A DNA stretch of 39,928 bases from an uncultured Flavonifractor sp. (GCA_944383135.1 CALWOL010000048.1:1-39928); one strand, 5' to 3'; shown: positions 1-8,560, counted from the stretch's first letter. Numbers and translations: made by a program. The notes: a model not told the origin generated them from the letters alone.

Positions 1-121
1 CCCTTAAGGGGTAGCCCGAGAAAGAAATGCAGTCGGCAAACCTTTCGGGGCCCCTTAAGGGGCTTCGTCCGTATCAGGCCCTTATAGGGCCTACTCAAGC
101 CTCCGGCTTAGCCGGAGGTTT
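1..121. repeat. Cluster of short palindromes at the window edge
   Basis: Four closely spaced perfect or near-perfect inverted repeats fill this gene-free stretch. They are a 10-bp palindrome at 1-10, a 14-bp palindrome at 50-63, a 7-bp stem with TAT loop at 76-92, and an 11-bp stem (one G-T pair) with TTA loop at 97-121. The last is followed by TTTTGACTA on the plus strand and lies just beyond the stop codon of the minus-strand S1 gene. A similar hairpin followed by TTGTCACTA lies near the other end of the window. They could be the end of an IS200/IS605-type element, a plus-strand terminator, or another structured repeat. No transposase gene is present to decide. Confidence 0.4.
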
Positions 122-124
122 TGA

Positions 125-1060
125 CTAGCCGGAAAAGACAGACTCCATGCCCACCTTGCAGCAGCCCGGCGGCGCGTATTTCCACTTCTCCATGCACCCT
201 TCGGTGAGGAAATAGTGCAGGGGCTCCGGCCGTGGGGCGGGGGGCAGGGCGTCTATGACCAGCAGCTTGATTTTCATCCGCTCGGGCAGGATAGCCTTGA
301 TGTACACCGAAACCCGTCCCCCTTCCCGGAGCAGGGGACTGTGCTCCGCCAGACCGGACAGGTTGGGGGTGAGCTCCACGAAGGCGCCGTATTCCTTGAT
401 GCCCCGGACGATGCCGGGTACCGTCATGCCGGTGTGAAAGCGGGCGGCGTTCTCCTGCCAGGTGCCCAGCAGCTCCCGGTGGGTGAGGTAGATGCGCCCC
501 CGGGCCGGCTCCATTTCCTGGACCACCGCCCAGATGGCGTCCCCCACGGAAAACCGGGCCTGGGGATGGGGAATCCGGGCCACTGAGATATTTTCAATGC
601 CGATGAGAGAAACCACCCCGCAGCCGATGTCCACAAAAGCGCCGAAGGGCTCCAGGTGGGTGACGGTGGCGGGAATAATTTGACCCGGCTTCCAATGGGA
701 CAGCATATATTCCAGGGCGGTCTGCTGGGCCATGCGGCGGGAGAGAAGGGGAAGCAGACGCCCGTCCTGCTCTTCCAGCCCGGTCACGGTAAAGCAGACC
801 GGCTTGCCAACCCGGGAGAGAATGGCGATATCCCGTACCTCCCCCTGGGCGATGCCCAGGGCGGCCTCTTCCCGGGGGATACGGCCGATGTAAGGGCCAA
901 GCTCCACGGTCAGGTCGTGGTTGGCGCTGCAGGAGAGGGCGACGCCCTCCAGAATGGTGCCTGCCGCCATGGCCCGGCGCAGGGCGTCGGGCGAGGCGCA
1001 GGCGGCCTGGTTTTCCGGCGTGTGCAGCAGCCGTCCTTCAGGGGGAAAACAGCTCGTCAA
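125..1060 (-). CDS. S1 RNA-binding domain protein
   Basis: A protein of about 311 residues with two S1-type OB folds in its second half. The first begins near the GQIIPATVTHLEPFGAFVDIG stretch and the second near VPGIVRGIKEYGAFVEL. Both have the GAFV(D/E) signature of S1 domains in ribosomal protein S1 and related RNA-binding factors. The N-terminal third lacks a recognisable domain. It is shorter than a full S1 protein, so I call it a cytoplasmic S1-like RNA-binding protein without a specific function. The start is probably TTG at 1060, because the AAAGGA ribosome-binding site lies 9 nt upstream. An in-frame TTG at 1069 sits directly against that site. It is divergent from the DUF951-hisC operon. 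Confidence 0.75.
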   Translation of the reverse strand: MTSCFPPEGRLLHTPENQAACASPDALRRAMAAGTILEGVALSCSANHDLTVELGPYIGRIPREEAALGIAQGEVRDIAILSRVGKPVCFTVTGLEEQDGRLLPLLSRRMAQQTALEYMLSHWKPGQIIPATVTHLEPFGAFVDIGCGVVSLIGIENISVARIPHPQARFSVGDAIWAVVQEMEPARGRIYLTHRELLGTWQENAARFHTGMTVPGIVRGIKEYGAFVELTPNLSGLAEHSPLLREGGRVSVYIKAILPERMKIKLLVIDALPPAPRPEPLHYFLTEGCMEKWKYAPPGCCKVGMESVFSG

Positions 1061-1132
1061 TATGACCAATCCTTTCTGAATTCCGGACGTTTTTTTCTCG
1101 ATGGCTCAGTATATGCGAGGGGCAACCTTGAA

Positions 1133-1161
1133 TTGACAGGGACGTTTGGGGAAATTATAAT
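1133..1161 (+). promoter_or_regulatory. Consensus sigma-A promoter for the DUF951-hisC operon
   Basis: TTGACA at 1133-1138 and TATAAT at 1156-1161 are separated by 17 bp, a full match to the vegetative consensus. Transcription should start near 1168, leaving a leader of about 35 nt before the ATG at 1203. Confidence 0.85.
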
Positions 1162-1202
1162 ATGCTTTATAGCAGTAAAGCGTGAAACGGGGAGGTCAGA
1201 GC

Positions 1203-1400
1203 ATGGATATCCGGGTGGGCGACGAGCTGGAGCTGAAGAAGGAGCACCCCTGCGGGAGCCGCCGCTGGCAGGTGCTGCGGGTGGGGATGGACTTCCGCCT
1301 GCGCTGTCTGGGGTGCGGCCATGAACTGATGATTCCCCGGAGCAAGGCGGAAAAGAGCGTGAAAAAGATAATACGCGGCGGGGAGGACAAGGAGACATGA
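1203..1400 (+). CDS. DUF951 family small protein
   Basis: A 65-residue protein starting MDIRVGDELELKKEHPCG and carrying a CLGC pair plus an upstream cysteine in HPCG, typical of the small DUF951 proteins of Firmicutes (B. subtilis YyzM type). The function of the family is unknown. The cysteines suggest metal binding, which is inference. ATG 1203 is preferred over an upstream in-frame ATG at 1182 because GGGGAGGT lies just 5' of 1203. Its TGA overlaps the ATG of hisC (ATGA at 1397-1400), so the two genes are translationally coupled. Confidence 0.8.
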   Translation: MDIRVGDELELKKEHPCGSRRWQVLRVGMDFRLRCLGCGHELMIPRSKAEKSVKKIIRGGEDKET

Positions 1401-2461
1401 AGGAATTTTGGAGCAAGCGGGCCAAGGCCCTGACCCCGTACGTTCCCGGCGAACAGCCCCGGGAGCGAAAGTTCATTAAGCTCAACACCAACGAAAATCC
1501 CTATCCCCCTTCCCAGACGGCGGTGGCCGCCATCCGGGAGGCGGCGGGGGAGAGCCTGCGGCTTTATCCGGACCCTGAGTGCACCTCCCTGCGGGAGGCC
1601 CTGGCCGCCACCTTTGATTTGAAGCCCGGCCAGGTCTTTGTGGGAAACGGCTCGGACGAGGTGCTGGCCCTGTGCTTTCAGGCCTTTTTTGATGCCGAGC
1701 GCGCCATTCTGTTCCCGGACATTACATATAGCTTTTATCCCGTCTTTGCGGACTTGTTCGGCCTGAGCTACCGGGAGGTCCCGCTGGACGAGTGCTTCGG
1801 CCTGCCTCTGGAGCCTTTCCTGGGGAACAACGGCGGGGTGGTGATTGCCAATCCCAACGCCCCCACCGGACGGGCGGTGTCTCTGTGTGATATCCGCACT
1901 CTGCTGGAGGGCAATCCGCAGTCGGTGGTGGTGGTGGATGAAGCCTATGTGGACTTCGGCGCCCAGTCCGCCGTCCCTCTCATTGACAGCTATCCCAATC
2001 TGGTGGTAGTACAGACCATGTCCAAGTCCCGGGCCCTGGCCGGGCTGCGGGTGGGCTTCGCCCTGGGCAATGAGAATCTCATCGCCGCCCTGAACAGCGT
2101 AAAGAATTCCTTCAACTCCTACACGCTGGACCGGCTGGCTTTGGCTGGAGCGGAGGGGGCGCTGCGGGACCGGGACTATCTCCGGGCCATTACCATGAAA
2201 ATTTCCAGCACCCGGGACTGGGCGGCCGACCGGCTGAAGCGGATGGGCTTTGCGGTCAGCGATTCCGCAGCCAACTTCCTGTTCGTCTCCCACCCGGCGG
2301 TGGAGGCCAAGGCTCTGCTGGACGGCCTGCGGGAGCGGGGGATTCTGGTGCGCTGGTGGGACAAGCCCCGCATCCGCGACTACCTGCGCATCACCGTGGG
2401 CACGGACGAGGAGATGGAGGCGCTGTGCCAGGCCCTTGCCCAGCTGGTGCCGGAGGTGTAA
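1397..2461 (+). CDS. hisC: Histidinol-phosphate aminotransferase (HisC)
   Basis: A 354-residue class I/II PLP aminotransferase of HisC length. It would convert imidazole-acetol phosphate plus glutamate to histidinol phosphate in histidine synthesis. Visible features are the N-terminal LNTNENPYPPS motif, NPNAPTG, DEAYVDFG, and the PLP lysine in TMSKSRALAGLRVG, followed by the C-terminal RITVGT arginine motif. It overlaps the upstream DUF951 gene by 4 nt. A strong terminator follows. No other his genes lie in the window, so it could also act on aromatic amino acids, as some HisC proteins do. Confidence 0.9.
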   Translation: MKEFWSKRAKALTPYVPGEQPRERKFIKLNTNENPYPPSQTAVAAIREAAGESLRLYPDPECTSLREALAATFDLKPGQVFVGNGSDEVLALCFQAFFDAERAILFPDITYSFYPVFADLFGLSYREVPLDECFGLPLEPFLGNNGGVVIANPNAPTGRAVSLCDIRTLLEGNPQSVVVVDEAYVDFGAQSAVPLIDSYPNLVVVQTMSKSRALAGLRVGFALGNENLIAALNSVKNSFNSYTLDRLALAGAEGALRDRDYLRAITMKISSTRDWAADRLKRMGFAVSDSAANFLFVSHPAVEAKALLDGLRERGILVRWWDKPRIRDYLRITVGTDEEMEALCQALAQLVPEV

Positions 2462-2472
2462 CCAAAGATACA

Positions 2473-2509
2473 ATGTGCCCGGGCGGCAGCCCGGGCACAT
2501 CTTTTTTTG
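2473..2509 (+). terminator. Intrinsic terminator after hisC
   Basis: A perfect 12-bp GC-rich stem (2473-2484 with 2489-2500) with a GGCA loop is followed by a run of seven T. It separates hisC from the sporulation genes. Confidence 0.9.
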
Positions 2510-2522
2510 CCCCCAACTCGTT

Positions 2523-2555
2523 CTGACCTTTTTTGTGGACGGGGCCTTTTATAAT
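2523..2555 (+). promoter_or_regulatory. Candidate Spo0A-activated promoter of spoIIGA-sigE
   Basis: TATAAT lies at 2550-2555. The best -35 (CTGACC, 2523-2528) is 21 bp upstream, an over-long spacer like that known for the B. subtilis spoIIG promoter. TTTGTGGAC at 2532-2540 matches the 0A-box consensus TTTGTCGAA at 7 of 9 positions. The -10 is clear. The -35 and the 0A box are inferred. Confidence 0.5.
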
Positions 2556-2591
2556 GAGGTCTGCGGCCCAAAGATGAGGGGGGAAGCGGGC

Positions 2592-3446
2592 ATGGGTACG
2601 GTCTACCTGGATGAGCTGTTCCTGCTGAATTTTGTGGTGGATTACCTGCTGCTTCTGGCCGCCGGCCGGCTGGCGGGGGAGGTGCTCCGCCGGGGCCGGC
2701 TGGCCCTGGGCGCCGTGCTGGGGGCGGCATACAGCGCGGCGGTGTTCCTACCCGGCGGCGGCTTTCTCCTCCATCCCCTGTGCAAGCTGGGCGCGGCGGT
2801 GGGGATGGTGCTGATTGGGTATGGAGGCAGCCGCCGCCTGCTCCGGGTGAGCCTGGTGTTCTTTCTCACCTCCGCCGCCTTCGGCGGCGGTATTTTTGCC
2901 CTCCAGAGCCTGGGCAGCCGGCGTCTGGCGCTGGAAAACGGGGTGCTCACCTCCGCCATGGATTTGCGGCTCATTCTGCTGTCGGCGGCGGGGTGCTATG
3001 CGGTTCTTACCCTGGTGTTTCAGCGGGCGGCCCGCCATGGCGGCCCCAGGGAGCTGGTGCCGGCGGTGCTGAAGCTGGAGGGACGGCGGGTGGCGCTGAC
3101 CGCGCTGGTGGATACGGGGAACACCCTCACCGATCCCGCCACCGGCAGGTCGGTGATGGTGGCGGAGGGAGAAAAGGTAGCCGCCCTCTTTCCGCCGGGA
3201 ACGGCCCCCACGGTGGAGGAGCTGCGGGAGCCGGCCCTGCTGCTGGAGCGGCTGGACAGCGGAGGCTGGCGGGGCCGCTGCCGGCTGCTGCCCTACCAGT
3301 CGGTGGGGGTGGAGTGCGGACTGCTGCTGGCCCTCCGGCTGGACGCAGCCCGGGTGGGCACGGAGGACTGGGGGCGGCTGCTGCTGGCCCTTTCGCCCAC
3401 TCCGCTGACGGATGGAGGCGGCTATTGCGCGCTGATTGGTACTTAA
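2592..3446 (+). CDS. Sigma-E processing peptidase SpoIIGA
   Basis: A 284-residue membrane protease that cleaves pro-sigma-E in the mother cell after septation. The N-terminal half is strongly hydrophobic, with about five membrane segments, starting with [20 protein letters not shown]. The C-terminal half carries the aspartic protease signature LVDTGN followed by LTDP, with the catalytic Asp in DTGN. ATG 2592 is chosen because a GAGGGGGG ribosome-binding site lies just upstream. The reading frame stays open further 5', but that part runs through the hisC terminator. sigE follows 22 nt downstream, the conserved spoIIG arrangement. Confidence 0.93.
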   Translation: MGTVYLDELFLLNFVVDYLLLLAAGRLAGEVLRRGRLALGAVLGAAYSAAVFLPGGGFLLHPLCKLGAAVGMVLIGYGGSRRLLRVSLVFFLTSAAFGGGIFALQSLGSRRLALENGVLTSAMDLRLILLSAAGCYAVLTLVFQRAARHGGPRELVPAVLKLEGRRVALTALVDTGNTLTDPATGRSVMVAEGEKVAALFPPGTAPTVEELREPALLLERLDSGGWRGRCRLLPYQSVGVECGLLLALRLDAARVGTEDWGRLLLALSPTPLTDGGGYCALIGT

Positions 3447-3468
3447 CCGAAAAAAGGGGGAGGATTGG

Positions 3469-4188
3469 ATGGGGCAGAGGGCACGCTGGTACGCAGGCCT
3501 GCAAAAGCTTCTGGCCCGGCTGGGGCTGTGCCTGCCGGGCAAGGTCATGTACATCGGAGGGAGCGACACGCTGCCGCCCCCCCTGTCTCGCGAAGAGGAG
3601 GCGGCCCTGATCGCCGGCCTGGACAGAGGCGGGGAGGAGGTGCGCGCCCGGCTCATTGAGCGCAATCTTCGGCTGGTGGTGTATATCGCCCGCCGGTTTG
3701 AAAATACCGGGGTGGGCATTGAGGATTTGATTTCCATCGGCACCATTGGCCTGATCAAGGCCATCAACACCTTTCAGCCCTCCAAAAACATCAAGCTGGC
3801 CACCTATGCCTCCCGATGCATTGAAAATGAAATTCTGATGCACCTGCGCAAGACGGCCAATCTGAAAAGCGAGGTATCCTTTGACGAGCCGCTGAACACC
3901 GACTGGGACGGCAACGAGCTGCTGCTCTCCGACATTCTGGGCACCGAGACCGATTTGGTGATGAAGCCCATAGAGGACGACGTGGACCGGCGGCTGCTGC
4001 TGGACGCGCTGGAGAAGCTGGACGGCCGGGAGCGGCGGATTATCACCATGCGCTTTGGACTGGACGGACGGCCGGAGCGCACCCAGAAGGAGGTGGCGGA
4101 CAGCCTGGGTATTTCCCAGTCCTACATTTCCCGGCTGGAGAAACGGATTATCGCCCGGCTGAAACGGGAAATTCTCCGGCTGATGTAA
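3469..4188 (+). CDS. sigE: RNA polymerase sigma-E, sporulation mother-cell sigma factor
   Basis: A 239-residue sigma-70 family factor, the same length as B. subtilis SigE. Residues 1-27 form a basic, amphipathic pro-sequence. It is followed by [13 protein letters not shown], which closely matches the SpoIIGA processing region of known pro-sigma-E, so cleavage near residues 27-29 is expected. Region 2 contains [20 protein letters not shown] and the [14 protein letters not shown] core-binding helix. Region 4 contains the [13 protein letters not shown] helix-turn-helix. ATG 3469 is preceded by GGGGGAGG. An in-frame upstream start overlapping spoIIGA is less likely. It should direct early mother-cell sporulation genes. 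Confidence 0.95.
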   Translation: MGQRARWYAGLQKLLARLGLCLPGKVMYIGGSDTLPPPLSREEEAALIAGLDRGGEEVRARLIERNLRLVVYIARRFENTGVGIEDLISIGTIGLIKAINTFQPSKNIKLATYASRCIENEILMHLRKTANLKSEVSFDEPLNTDWDGNELLLSDILGTETDLVMKPIEDDVDRRLLLDALEKLDGRERRIITMRFGLDGRPERTQKEVADSLGISQSYISRLEKRIIARLKREILRLM

Positions 4189-4192
4189 TCCT

Positions 4193-4238
4193 GTTCCCGC
4201 AAAAACGGCCGCCTCCAGGCGGCCGTTTTTGCGGGAAC
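4193..4238. terminator. Bidirectional terminator between sigE and a minus-strand gene
   Basis: A perfect 21-bp inverted repeat (4193-4213 with 4218-4238) has a TCCA loop and A/T runs inside the stem. It lies between two convergent genes and can serve both. Confidence 0.8.
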
Positions 4239-4246
4239 ACCTTGTG

Positions 4247-4423
4247 TCAGAAGCCCAGCGTATCCGCCAGATCGTCTTTCATGTGCTCCATGCGGTGGGC
4301 GGCTTTTTTGGCCATCCGGCGCATGTCGGGACTCTGCATGCTCTTGGTGGCCACGGCCATACCGATGGCCGCTCCCGCGATGATTCCCATGCCCATTCCT
4401 TCCAAAAACGCGTGCTTTGTCAT
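4247..4423 (-). CDS. Small glycine-rich membrane-like protein
   Basis: A 58-residue protein starting MTKHAFLEGMGMGIIAGAAIG. It has one glycine/alanine-rich hydrophobic segment (about residues 9-26), then a basic and methionine-rich tail with MRRMAKKAAHRMEH. The layout resembles YtxH-like small membrane proteins, but I do not recognise a specific family. ATG 4423 is chosen because AAGGGAG lies 8 nt upstream. A longer form starting at 4456 has only a weak ribosome-binding site. It sits alone between sigE and the pyr operon and is convergent with sigE. Confidence 0.65.
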   Translation of the reverse strand: MTKHAFLEGMGMGIIAGAAIGMAVATKSMQSPDMRRMAKKAAHRMEHMKDDLADTLGF

Positions 4424-4488
4424 GTGTGACGCTCCCTTCTGCAGATTGGTGTCCATCGCTATTATTCCCCGAAATGCAGAAAAATCCG

Positions 4489-4517
4489 TTGCTAAAATAT
4501 GCGATTCAAGTTATAAT
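4489..4517 (+). promoter_or_regulatory. Promoter of the pyr operon
   Basis: TTGCTA (4489-4494) and TATAAT (4512-4517) have a 17-bp spacer. The predicted start near 4524 gives a leader of about 75 nt ending in AAAGGAG before the GTG of pyrC. The leader contains a run of seven T at 4572-4578, but I see no PyrR-binding consensus and no convincing long stem. Confidence 0.75.
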
Positions 4518-4599
4518 GGAAACACAGAAATGCAGGAATGCACGGAGGGTCGGGGGAAGGCGCCTGGGCCCTTTTTTTGCGGAAGAAAGGAGTGATTGC

Positions 4600-5883
4600 G
4601 TGAAACTGCTGATACGCCAGGGACGGCTGGTGGACCCGGTAGGGGGCATCGGCGGCGTAATGGACATTCTGCTGGAGGACGGAAAGGTAGCCGTCATCGG
4701 CAGCGATATCAGAGAGTCGGACGCGGAAGTAATTGACGCCAGCGGCCTGACGGTGTGTGCCGGTCTGGTGGATATGCATGTGCATCTGCGGGAGCCCGGC
4801 TTTGAGTATAAGGAGACCATTGAGACCGGCGCGGCGGCGGCGGCCCGGGGGGGCTTCACCTCCATTGCCTGTATGCCCAACACCCGGCCGGTAACCGATA
4901 CGCCGGAGGGCATTGATTTTGTGAAGCAGAAGGCGGCCGCGGCCTGCGGCGTCCATGTCTGGCCCATCGGCGCGGTGTCCCGGGGGCAGAAGGGGGAGGA
5001 GCTCACCGACTTCGAGGCTCTGCGGAATGCCGGCGCGGTGGCTCTGTCTGACGACGGGGTGCCGGTGCAGAACGCCAACCTGATGCGGGACGGGCTCATC
5101 ACCGCCCACCGGCAGAATCTCACCATCCTCTCCCACTGCGAGGACGCGGATATGGTAAAGAATTACGCCGTGAACGAGGGGCGCATTTCCCGGCAGCTGC
5201 GCATCAGCGGCCGTCCGGCCATTGCCGAGGAGCTGATGGTGGCCCGGGACGCCATGCTGGCGGAGGAGACGGGGGCGGCGGTCCACATCTGCCACATCTC
5301 CACCGCCAAGTCGGTGGCCCTGGTCCGGCGGTACAAGCGCAAGGGGGTGCAGATTACCTGCGAGACCTGTCCCCAGTATTTTTCCCTCACCGAGGATGAG
5401 ATTCTCACCCAGGGCACCCTGGCCCGGGTGAATCCTCCCCTGCGCACCCGGGCGGATGTGGAGGCCATCATCGAGGGGCTGAAGGACGGCACCATCGACG
5501 CCATTGCCACCGACCACGCCCCCCACTCCGCGGAGGAGAAGGCCCGGCCCCTTACCGAGGCCCCCAGCGGTATGGTGGGACTGGAAACCGCTCTGGGTGT
5601 GACCCTCACCTACCTGTACCATACCAAGGAGCTGCCCCTGTCCGATATTCTGCGGAAGATGACCATCAACCCCGCCTGTATCCTCCGCCTGCCCACCAAG
5701 GGCCGGCTGTCCATCGGCGCCGATGGAGACATGGTCATCTTTGACCCGGCGGAGGAGTGGACGGTGGACCCGGAGCGGTTTGCCTCCAAGGGCCGCAACA
5801 CCCCCTTCGCGGGGAAAAAGCTGAAGGGCAAGGTAAAATACACCATCGTGGGCGGCAGGGTGATTTATCAGGACAAGCCCTGA
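4600..5883 (+). CDS. pyrC: Dihydroorotase (PyrC)
   Basis: A 427-residue class I dihydroorotase, catalysing cyclisation of carbamoyl-aspartate to dihydroorotate in pyrimidine synthesis. The metal motif DMHVHLREPG is near residue 60. SHCEDADM, HICHIST and ATDHAPHS supply the further metal ligands and the catalytic aspartate. The length matches B. subtilis PyrC (about 428). The GTG at 4600 gives the normal family N-terminus (MKLLIRQGRLVDP), with AAAGGAG 6-8 nt upstream. The frame stays open further upstream but passes through the promoter. It is the first gene of the pyr run. Confidence 0.95.
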   Translation: MKLLIRQGRLVDPVGGIGGVMDILLEDGKVAVIGSDIRESDAEVIDASGLTVCAGLVDMHVHLREPGFEYKETIETGAAAAARGGFTSIACMPNTRPVTDTPEGIDFVKQKAAAACGVHVWPIGAVSRGQKGEELTDFEALRNAGAVALSDDGVPVQNANLMRDGLITAHRQNLTILSHCEDADMVKNYAVNEGRISRQLRISGRPAIAEELMVARDAMLAEETGAAVHICHISTAKSVALVRRYKRKGVQITCETCPQYFSLTEDEILTQGTLARVNPPLRTRADVEAIIEGLKDGTIDAIATDHAPHSAEEKARPLTEAPSGMVGLETALGVTLTYLYHTKELPLSDILRKMTINPACILRLPTKGRLSIGADGDMVIFDPAEEWTVDPERFASKGRNTPFAGKKLKGKVKYTIVGGRVIYQDKP

Positions 5884-5919
5884 CCGCGTGAAATACAGAA
5901 AAAGAGGAGTTTGAGAAGT

Positions 5920-6846
5920 ATGTCCTTTGATGCGCTGCAAGAGAAGATTATCGCCTGCAAGAACCCCACCGTGGTGGGCCTGGACCCCAAGCCGGAGTAT
6001 GTGCCCGCCCATATCCGCCAGGCCTGCTACGCCCAGTATGGCGAGACCCTGGAGGGGGCCGCCGAGGCGCTGTACCGCTTCAACTGCGGCCTGATGGACG
6101 CTCTGTGCGGCCTCGTGCCCGCGGTGAAGCCCCAGTCCGCCTACTATGAGCGGCTGGGCTGGCGGGGCATGGAGGTGCTGGAGCGCACCATCCGCTATGC
6201 CAAGGAAAAGGGCTTCTTTGTCATTGCCGATATCAAGCGGGGGGACATCGGTTCCACCGCCGAGGCCTATGCCGACGCCTGGCTGGGCGCCACCAAGGTG
6301 GGGGAGCGGGAGCTGAGCGTGTTTGACGCCGACTGTGTTACCCTCAACGGCTACATGGGGGGCGACAGCGTCAATCCCTTCCTGAAGGTGTGCAGGCAGC
6401 TGGACAAGTGCACCTTCTCCCTGGTCAAGACTTCCAACCCCGGCTCCGGCGAGCTGCAGAATGTGACCGCCGGCGACGGGGATGCCGTCTATGGCCTGAT
6501 GGCCGACCTCATTGAGAAATGGGGGGCGGGCACCGAGGGCAAGTACGGCTACACCATGGCCGGCGGCGTGGCGGGGGCCACCCACCCCGATGAACTGAAA
6601 CAGATTCGGGCCCGGATGCCCCACACCTTCCTGCTGGTGCCCGGCTATGGGGCCCAGGGCGGCACCGCCGAGGACGTGCAGTATGCCTTCCAGGCCCAGG
6701 GCCGGGGCGCCATTGTCAACTCCTCCCGGGGGATTATCTGCGCCTGGCAGAAGACGGGCAAGGACGGTCAGGATTACCAGGAGGCCGCCCGCAGCGCCGC
6801 CCTCGCCATGCGGGACGATATCTGCCGGTTCATTACCATCGGGTAA
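5920..6846 (+). CDS. pyrF: Orotidine 5'-phosphate decarboxylase, subfamily 2 (PyrF)
   Basis: A 308-residue OMP decarboxylase of the longer subfamily 2, making UMP from OMP. Visible motifs are VVGLDPKPEYVP near the N-terminus and the catalytic FVIADIKRGDIGSTAEAYA stretch with the D-K-x-x-D tetrad. The C-terminal LVPGYGAQGG and NSSRGI are phosphate-binding segments. ATG 5920 has AGAGGAGT about 9 nt upstream. A TTG at 5911 is less likely. It follows pyrC by 36 nt and precedes pyrK by 12 nt, so all are probably one transcript. Confidence 0.95.
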   Translation: MSFDALQEKIIACKNPTVVGLDPKPEYVPAHIRQACYAQYGETLEGAAEALYRFNCGLMDALCGLVPAVKPQSAYYERLGWRGMEVLERTIRYAKEKGFFVIADIKRGDIGSTAEAYADAWLGATKVGERELSVFDADCVTLNGYMGGDSVNPFLKVCRQLDKCTFSLVKTSNPGSGELQNVTAGDGDAVYGLMADLIEKWGAGTEGKYGYTMAGGVAGATHPDELKQIRARMPHTFLLVPGYGAQGGTAEDVQYAFQAQGRGAIVNSSRGIICAWQKTGKDGQDYQEAARSAALAMRDDICRFITIG

Positions 6847-6858
6847 GGAGGGGAGACC

Positions 6859-7638
6859 ATGCCCATCGAACAGCTCTGCACCGTGGTGGGGATGACCCCC
6901 CTCAATGACAGCACTTACTGGATGACCCTGGAAGTGGGGAGGATGGTGGAGGAGCAGGGGCTCCGGGCCGGACAGTTCCTTCACGTGGCCTGCGGGGAGG
7001 GTAATCTCCTCCGCCGGCCCATCTCTGTGGCCTATGTTCTGGCCGATGAGCCGGAGAACACCGCCGCCCTCATCTTTGAGGTAAAGGGAGAGGGTACCCG
7101 CTGGCTGGCCCAGCGCAAAGAGGGAGACAAGGTGGACGTGCTGGGCCCCCTGGGCAACGGCTTTGCTGTGGAGGGGGGCGGCCGCTACCTCCTGGTGGGG
7201 GGCGGCATCGGCGTGCCTCCTCTGCTGGGCTATGCCGAAGCTTTCCATAAAAATGCCGTTGCCGTGCTGGGCTTCCGCTCCGCCGACCGGGTGATTCTGG
7301 CCGACCAGTTCCAGGATACCTGTAAGGCGACTTACCTTTGCACCGATGACGGAAGCCTTGGCCGCCACGGGTTTGTGGACGCCCAGGTGAGAGACATCTT
7401 TGAACAGGATAAAGACTTTACAGCTGTTCTGGCCTGCGGGCCCAGGCCCATGCTGAAAAATGTGGCCAAGGCGGCGGCGGAGTACGGGGTACCCTGCCAG
7501 GTTTCCATGGAGGAGCGGATGGCCTGCGGCGTGGGCGCCTGCCTGGGCTGCGCCATTCAGATGGCCGACGGCACCATGAAGCACGTGTGCAAGGACGGCC
7601 CGGTCTTTGACGCCAGGGAGGTGGACTGGAATGTCTAA
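6859..7638 (+). CDS. pyrK: Dihydroorotate dehydrogenase electron-transfer subunit (PyrK)
   Basis: A 259-residue ferredoxin-reductase-like flavoprotein that passes electrons from PyrDB to NAD. The FAD-binding RRPIS motif is near residue 53. The nucleotide-binding LVGGGIGVPPLLGYA lies near residue 113. A C-terminal [2Fe-2S] cluster is shown by CGVGACLGC with a later cysteine in HVCKDGPVF. AAGGAGGGG precedes the ATG. Its last 8 nt overlap pyrD, matching the obligate PyrK-PyrDB complex. Confidence 0.95.
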   Translation: MPIEQLCTVVGMTPLNDSTYWMTLEVGRMVEEQGLRAGQFLHVACGEGNLLRRPISVAYVLADEPENTAALIFEVKGEGTRWLAQRKEGDKVDVLGPLGNGFAVEGGGRYLLVGGGIGVPPLLGYAEAFHKNAVAVLGFRSADRVILADQFQDTCKATYLCTDDGSLGRHGFVDAQVRDIFEQDKDFTAVLACGPRPMLKNVAKAAAEYGVPCQVSMEERMACGVGACLGCAIQMADGTMKHVCKDGPVFDAREVDWNV

Positions 7639-8548
7639 GGTGGATTTGTCCGTTGAGCTGGCGGGGGTGCGCCTAAAAAATCCTATCGTGGTGGCCTCCG
7701 GCACCTTCGGCTTTGGCCGGGAGTACGGCCAGTTTTATGATCTGAGCGAGCTGGGGGGCATCTGTGCCAAGGGCCTGACCCTCCATCGCCGGGAGGGCAA
7801 TCCGCCTCCCCGCATCGCTGAGACCCCCATGGGCATCCTCAACTCCGTGGGGCTCCAGAACCCCGGCGTGGACGACTTTATCGCCCGTGAGCTGCCCGAG
7901 CTGCGCCGCCATGACCTGGTGGTTATCGCCAACATCTCCGGCAACACCCCGGAAGAGTACGGCATCATGTGCGAAAAGCTGTCGGCGGCGGGGGTGGATC
8001 TAATCGAGGTGAACATCTCCTGCCCCAACGTGAAGGCCGGCGGGCTGGCCTACGGCACCAAGCCGGAGCTGGCCGCCGAGGTCACCAAAGTGGCCAAGGC
8101 GCACGCCGCCGTCCCCGTGATGGTGAAGCTGTCCCCCAACGTCACCGACATCACTGAAATTGCCCGGGCGGTGGCGGATGCCGGGGCGGATGCCCTGTCC
8201 CTCATCAACACCCTGCGGGGGATGCGCATTGATGTCAATACCCGCCGTCCCATTCTGAAAATGAACACCGGTGGCCTGTCCGGCCCCGCCGTGCTGCCCG
8301 TGGCGGTGCGGATGGTATGGGAGGTGGCCTGTGCCGTGGATCTGCCCATTCTGGGTATGGGCGGCGTGGCCAAGGGGGAGGACGCGGCCCAGCTGATGCT
8401 GGCCGGAGCCTCCGCCGTGGCGGTGGGCACCGCCTGCTTCGCGGACCCCTACGCCCCCCTCAAGGTACGGGATGAGCTGGCGCAGATTGCCCGCAGGCAG
8501 GGCCTTGACAAGGTATCTGACCTGACAGGCGGTGTGCGCCCCTGGTGA
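7631..8548 (+). CDS. pyrD: Dihydroorotate dehydrogenase B, catalytic subunit (PyrD)
   Basis: A 305-residue class 1B FMN enzyme oxidising dihydroorotate to orotate in the cytoplasm. Family signatures are ASGTFGFGREY near the N-terminus, the FMN/substrate loop ICAKGLTL, NSVGLQNPG, and NISCPNVKAGG, in which cysteine is the catalytic base of class 1B. The C-terminal LGMGGVAKGEDA and AVAVGTACFADP bind the FMN phosphate. The ATG at 7631 overlaps the end of pyrK. The longer open frame upstream is the overlap with pyrK and not part of this gene. Confidence 0.95.
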   Translation: MSKVDLSVELAGVRLKNPIVVASGTFGFGREYGQFYDLSELGGICAKGLTLHRREGNPPPRIAETPMGILNSVGLQNPGVDDFIARELPELRRHDLVVIANISGNTPEEYGIMCEKLSAAGVDLIEVNISCPNVKAGGLAYGTKPELAAEVTKVAKAHAAVPVMVKLSPNVTDITEIARAVADAGADALSLINTLRGMRIDVNTRRPILKMNTGGLSGPAVLPVAVRMVWEVACAVDLPILGMGGVAKGEDAAQLMLAGASAVAVGTACFADPYAPLKVRDELAQIARRQGLDKVSDLTGGVRPW

Positions 8549-8560
8549 GGAGGAAAACGA

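Noticed and set aside
4424..4456. Longer form of the small minus-strand protein
   Set aside because: The ATG at 4456 has only a weak ribosome-binding site. The ATG at 4423 has AAGGGAG at good spacing and starts the hydrophobic protein cleanly.
4524..4599. PyrR-type attenuator in the pyrC leader
   Set aside because: A T7 run is present, but I find no PyrR-binding consensus and no convincing stem directly before it. The T run is noted only with the promoter.
4492..7704. An open frame of about 1070 codons on the minus strand
   Set aside because: It lies opposite pyrC, pyrF and pyrK, which have clear family motifs. Long antisense frames are expected in GC-rich DNA, and its composition is Gly/His/Pro-rich without domains.
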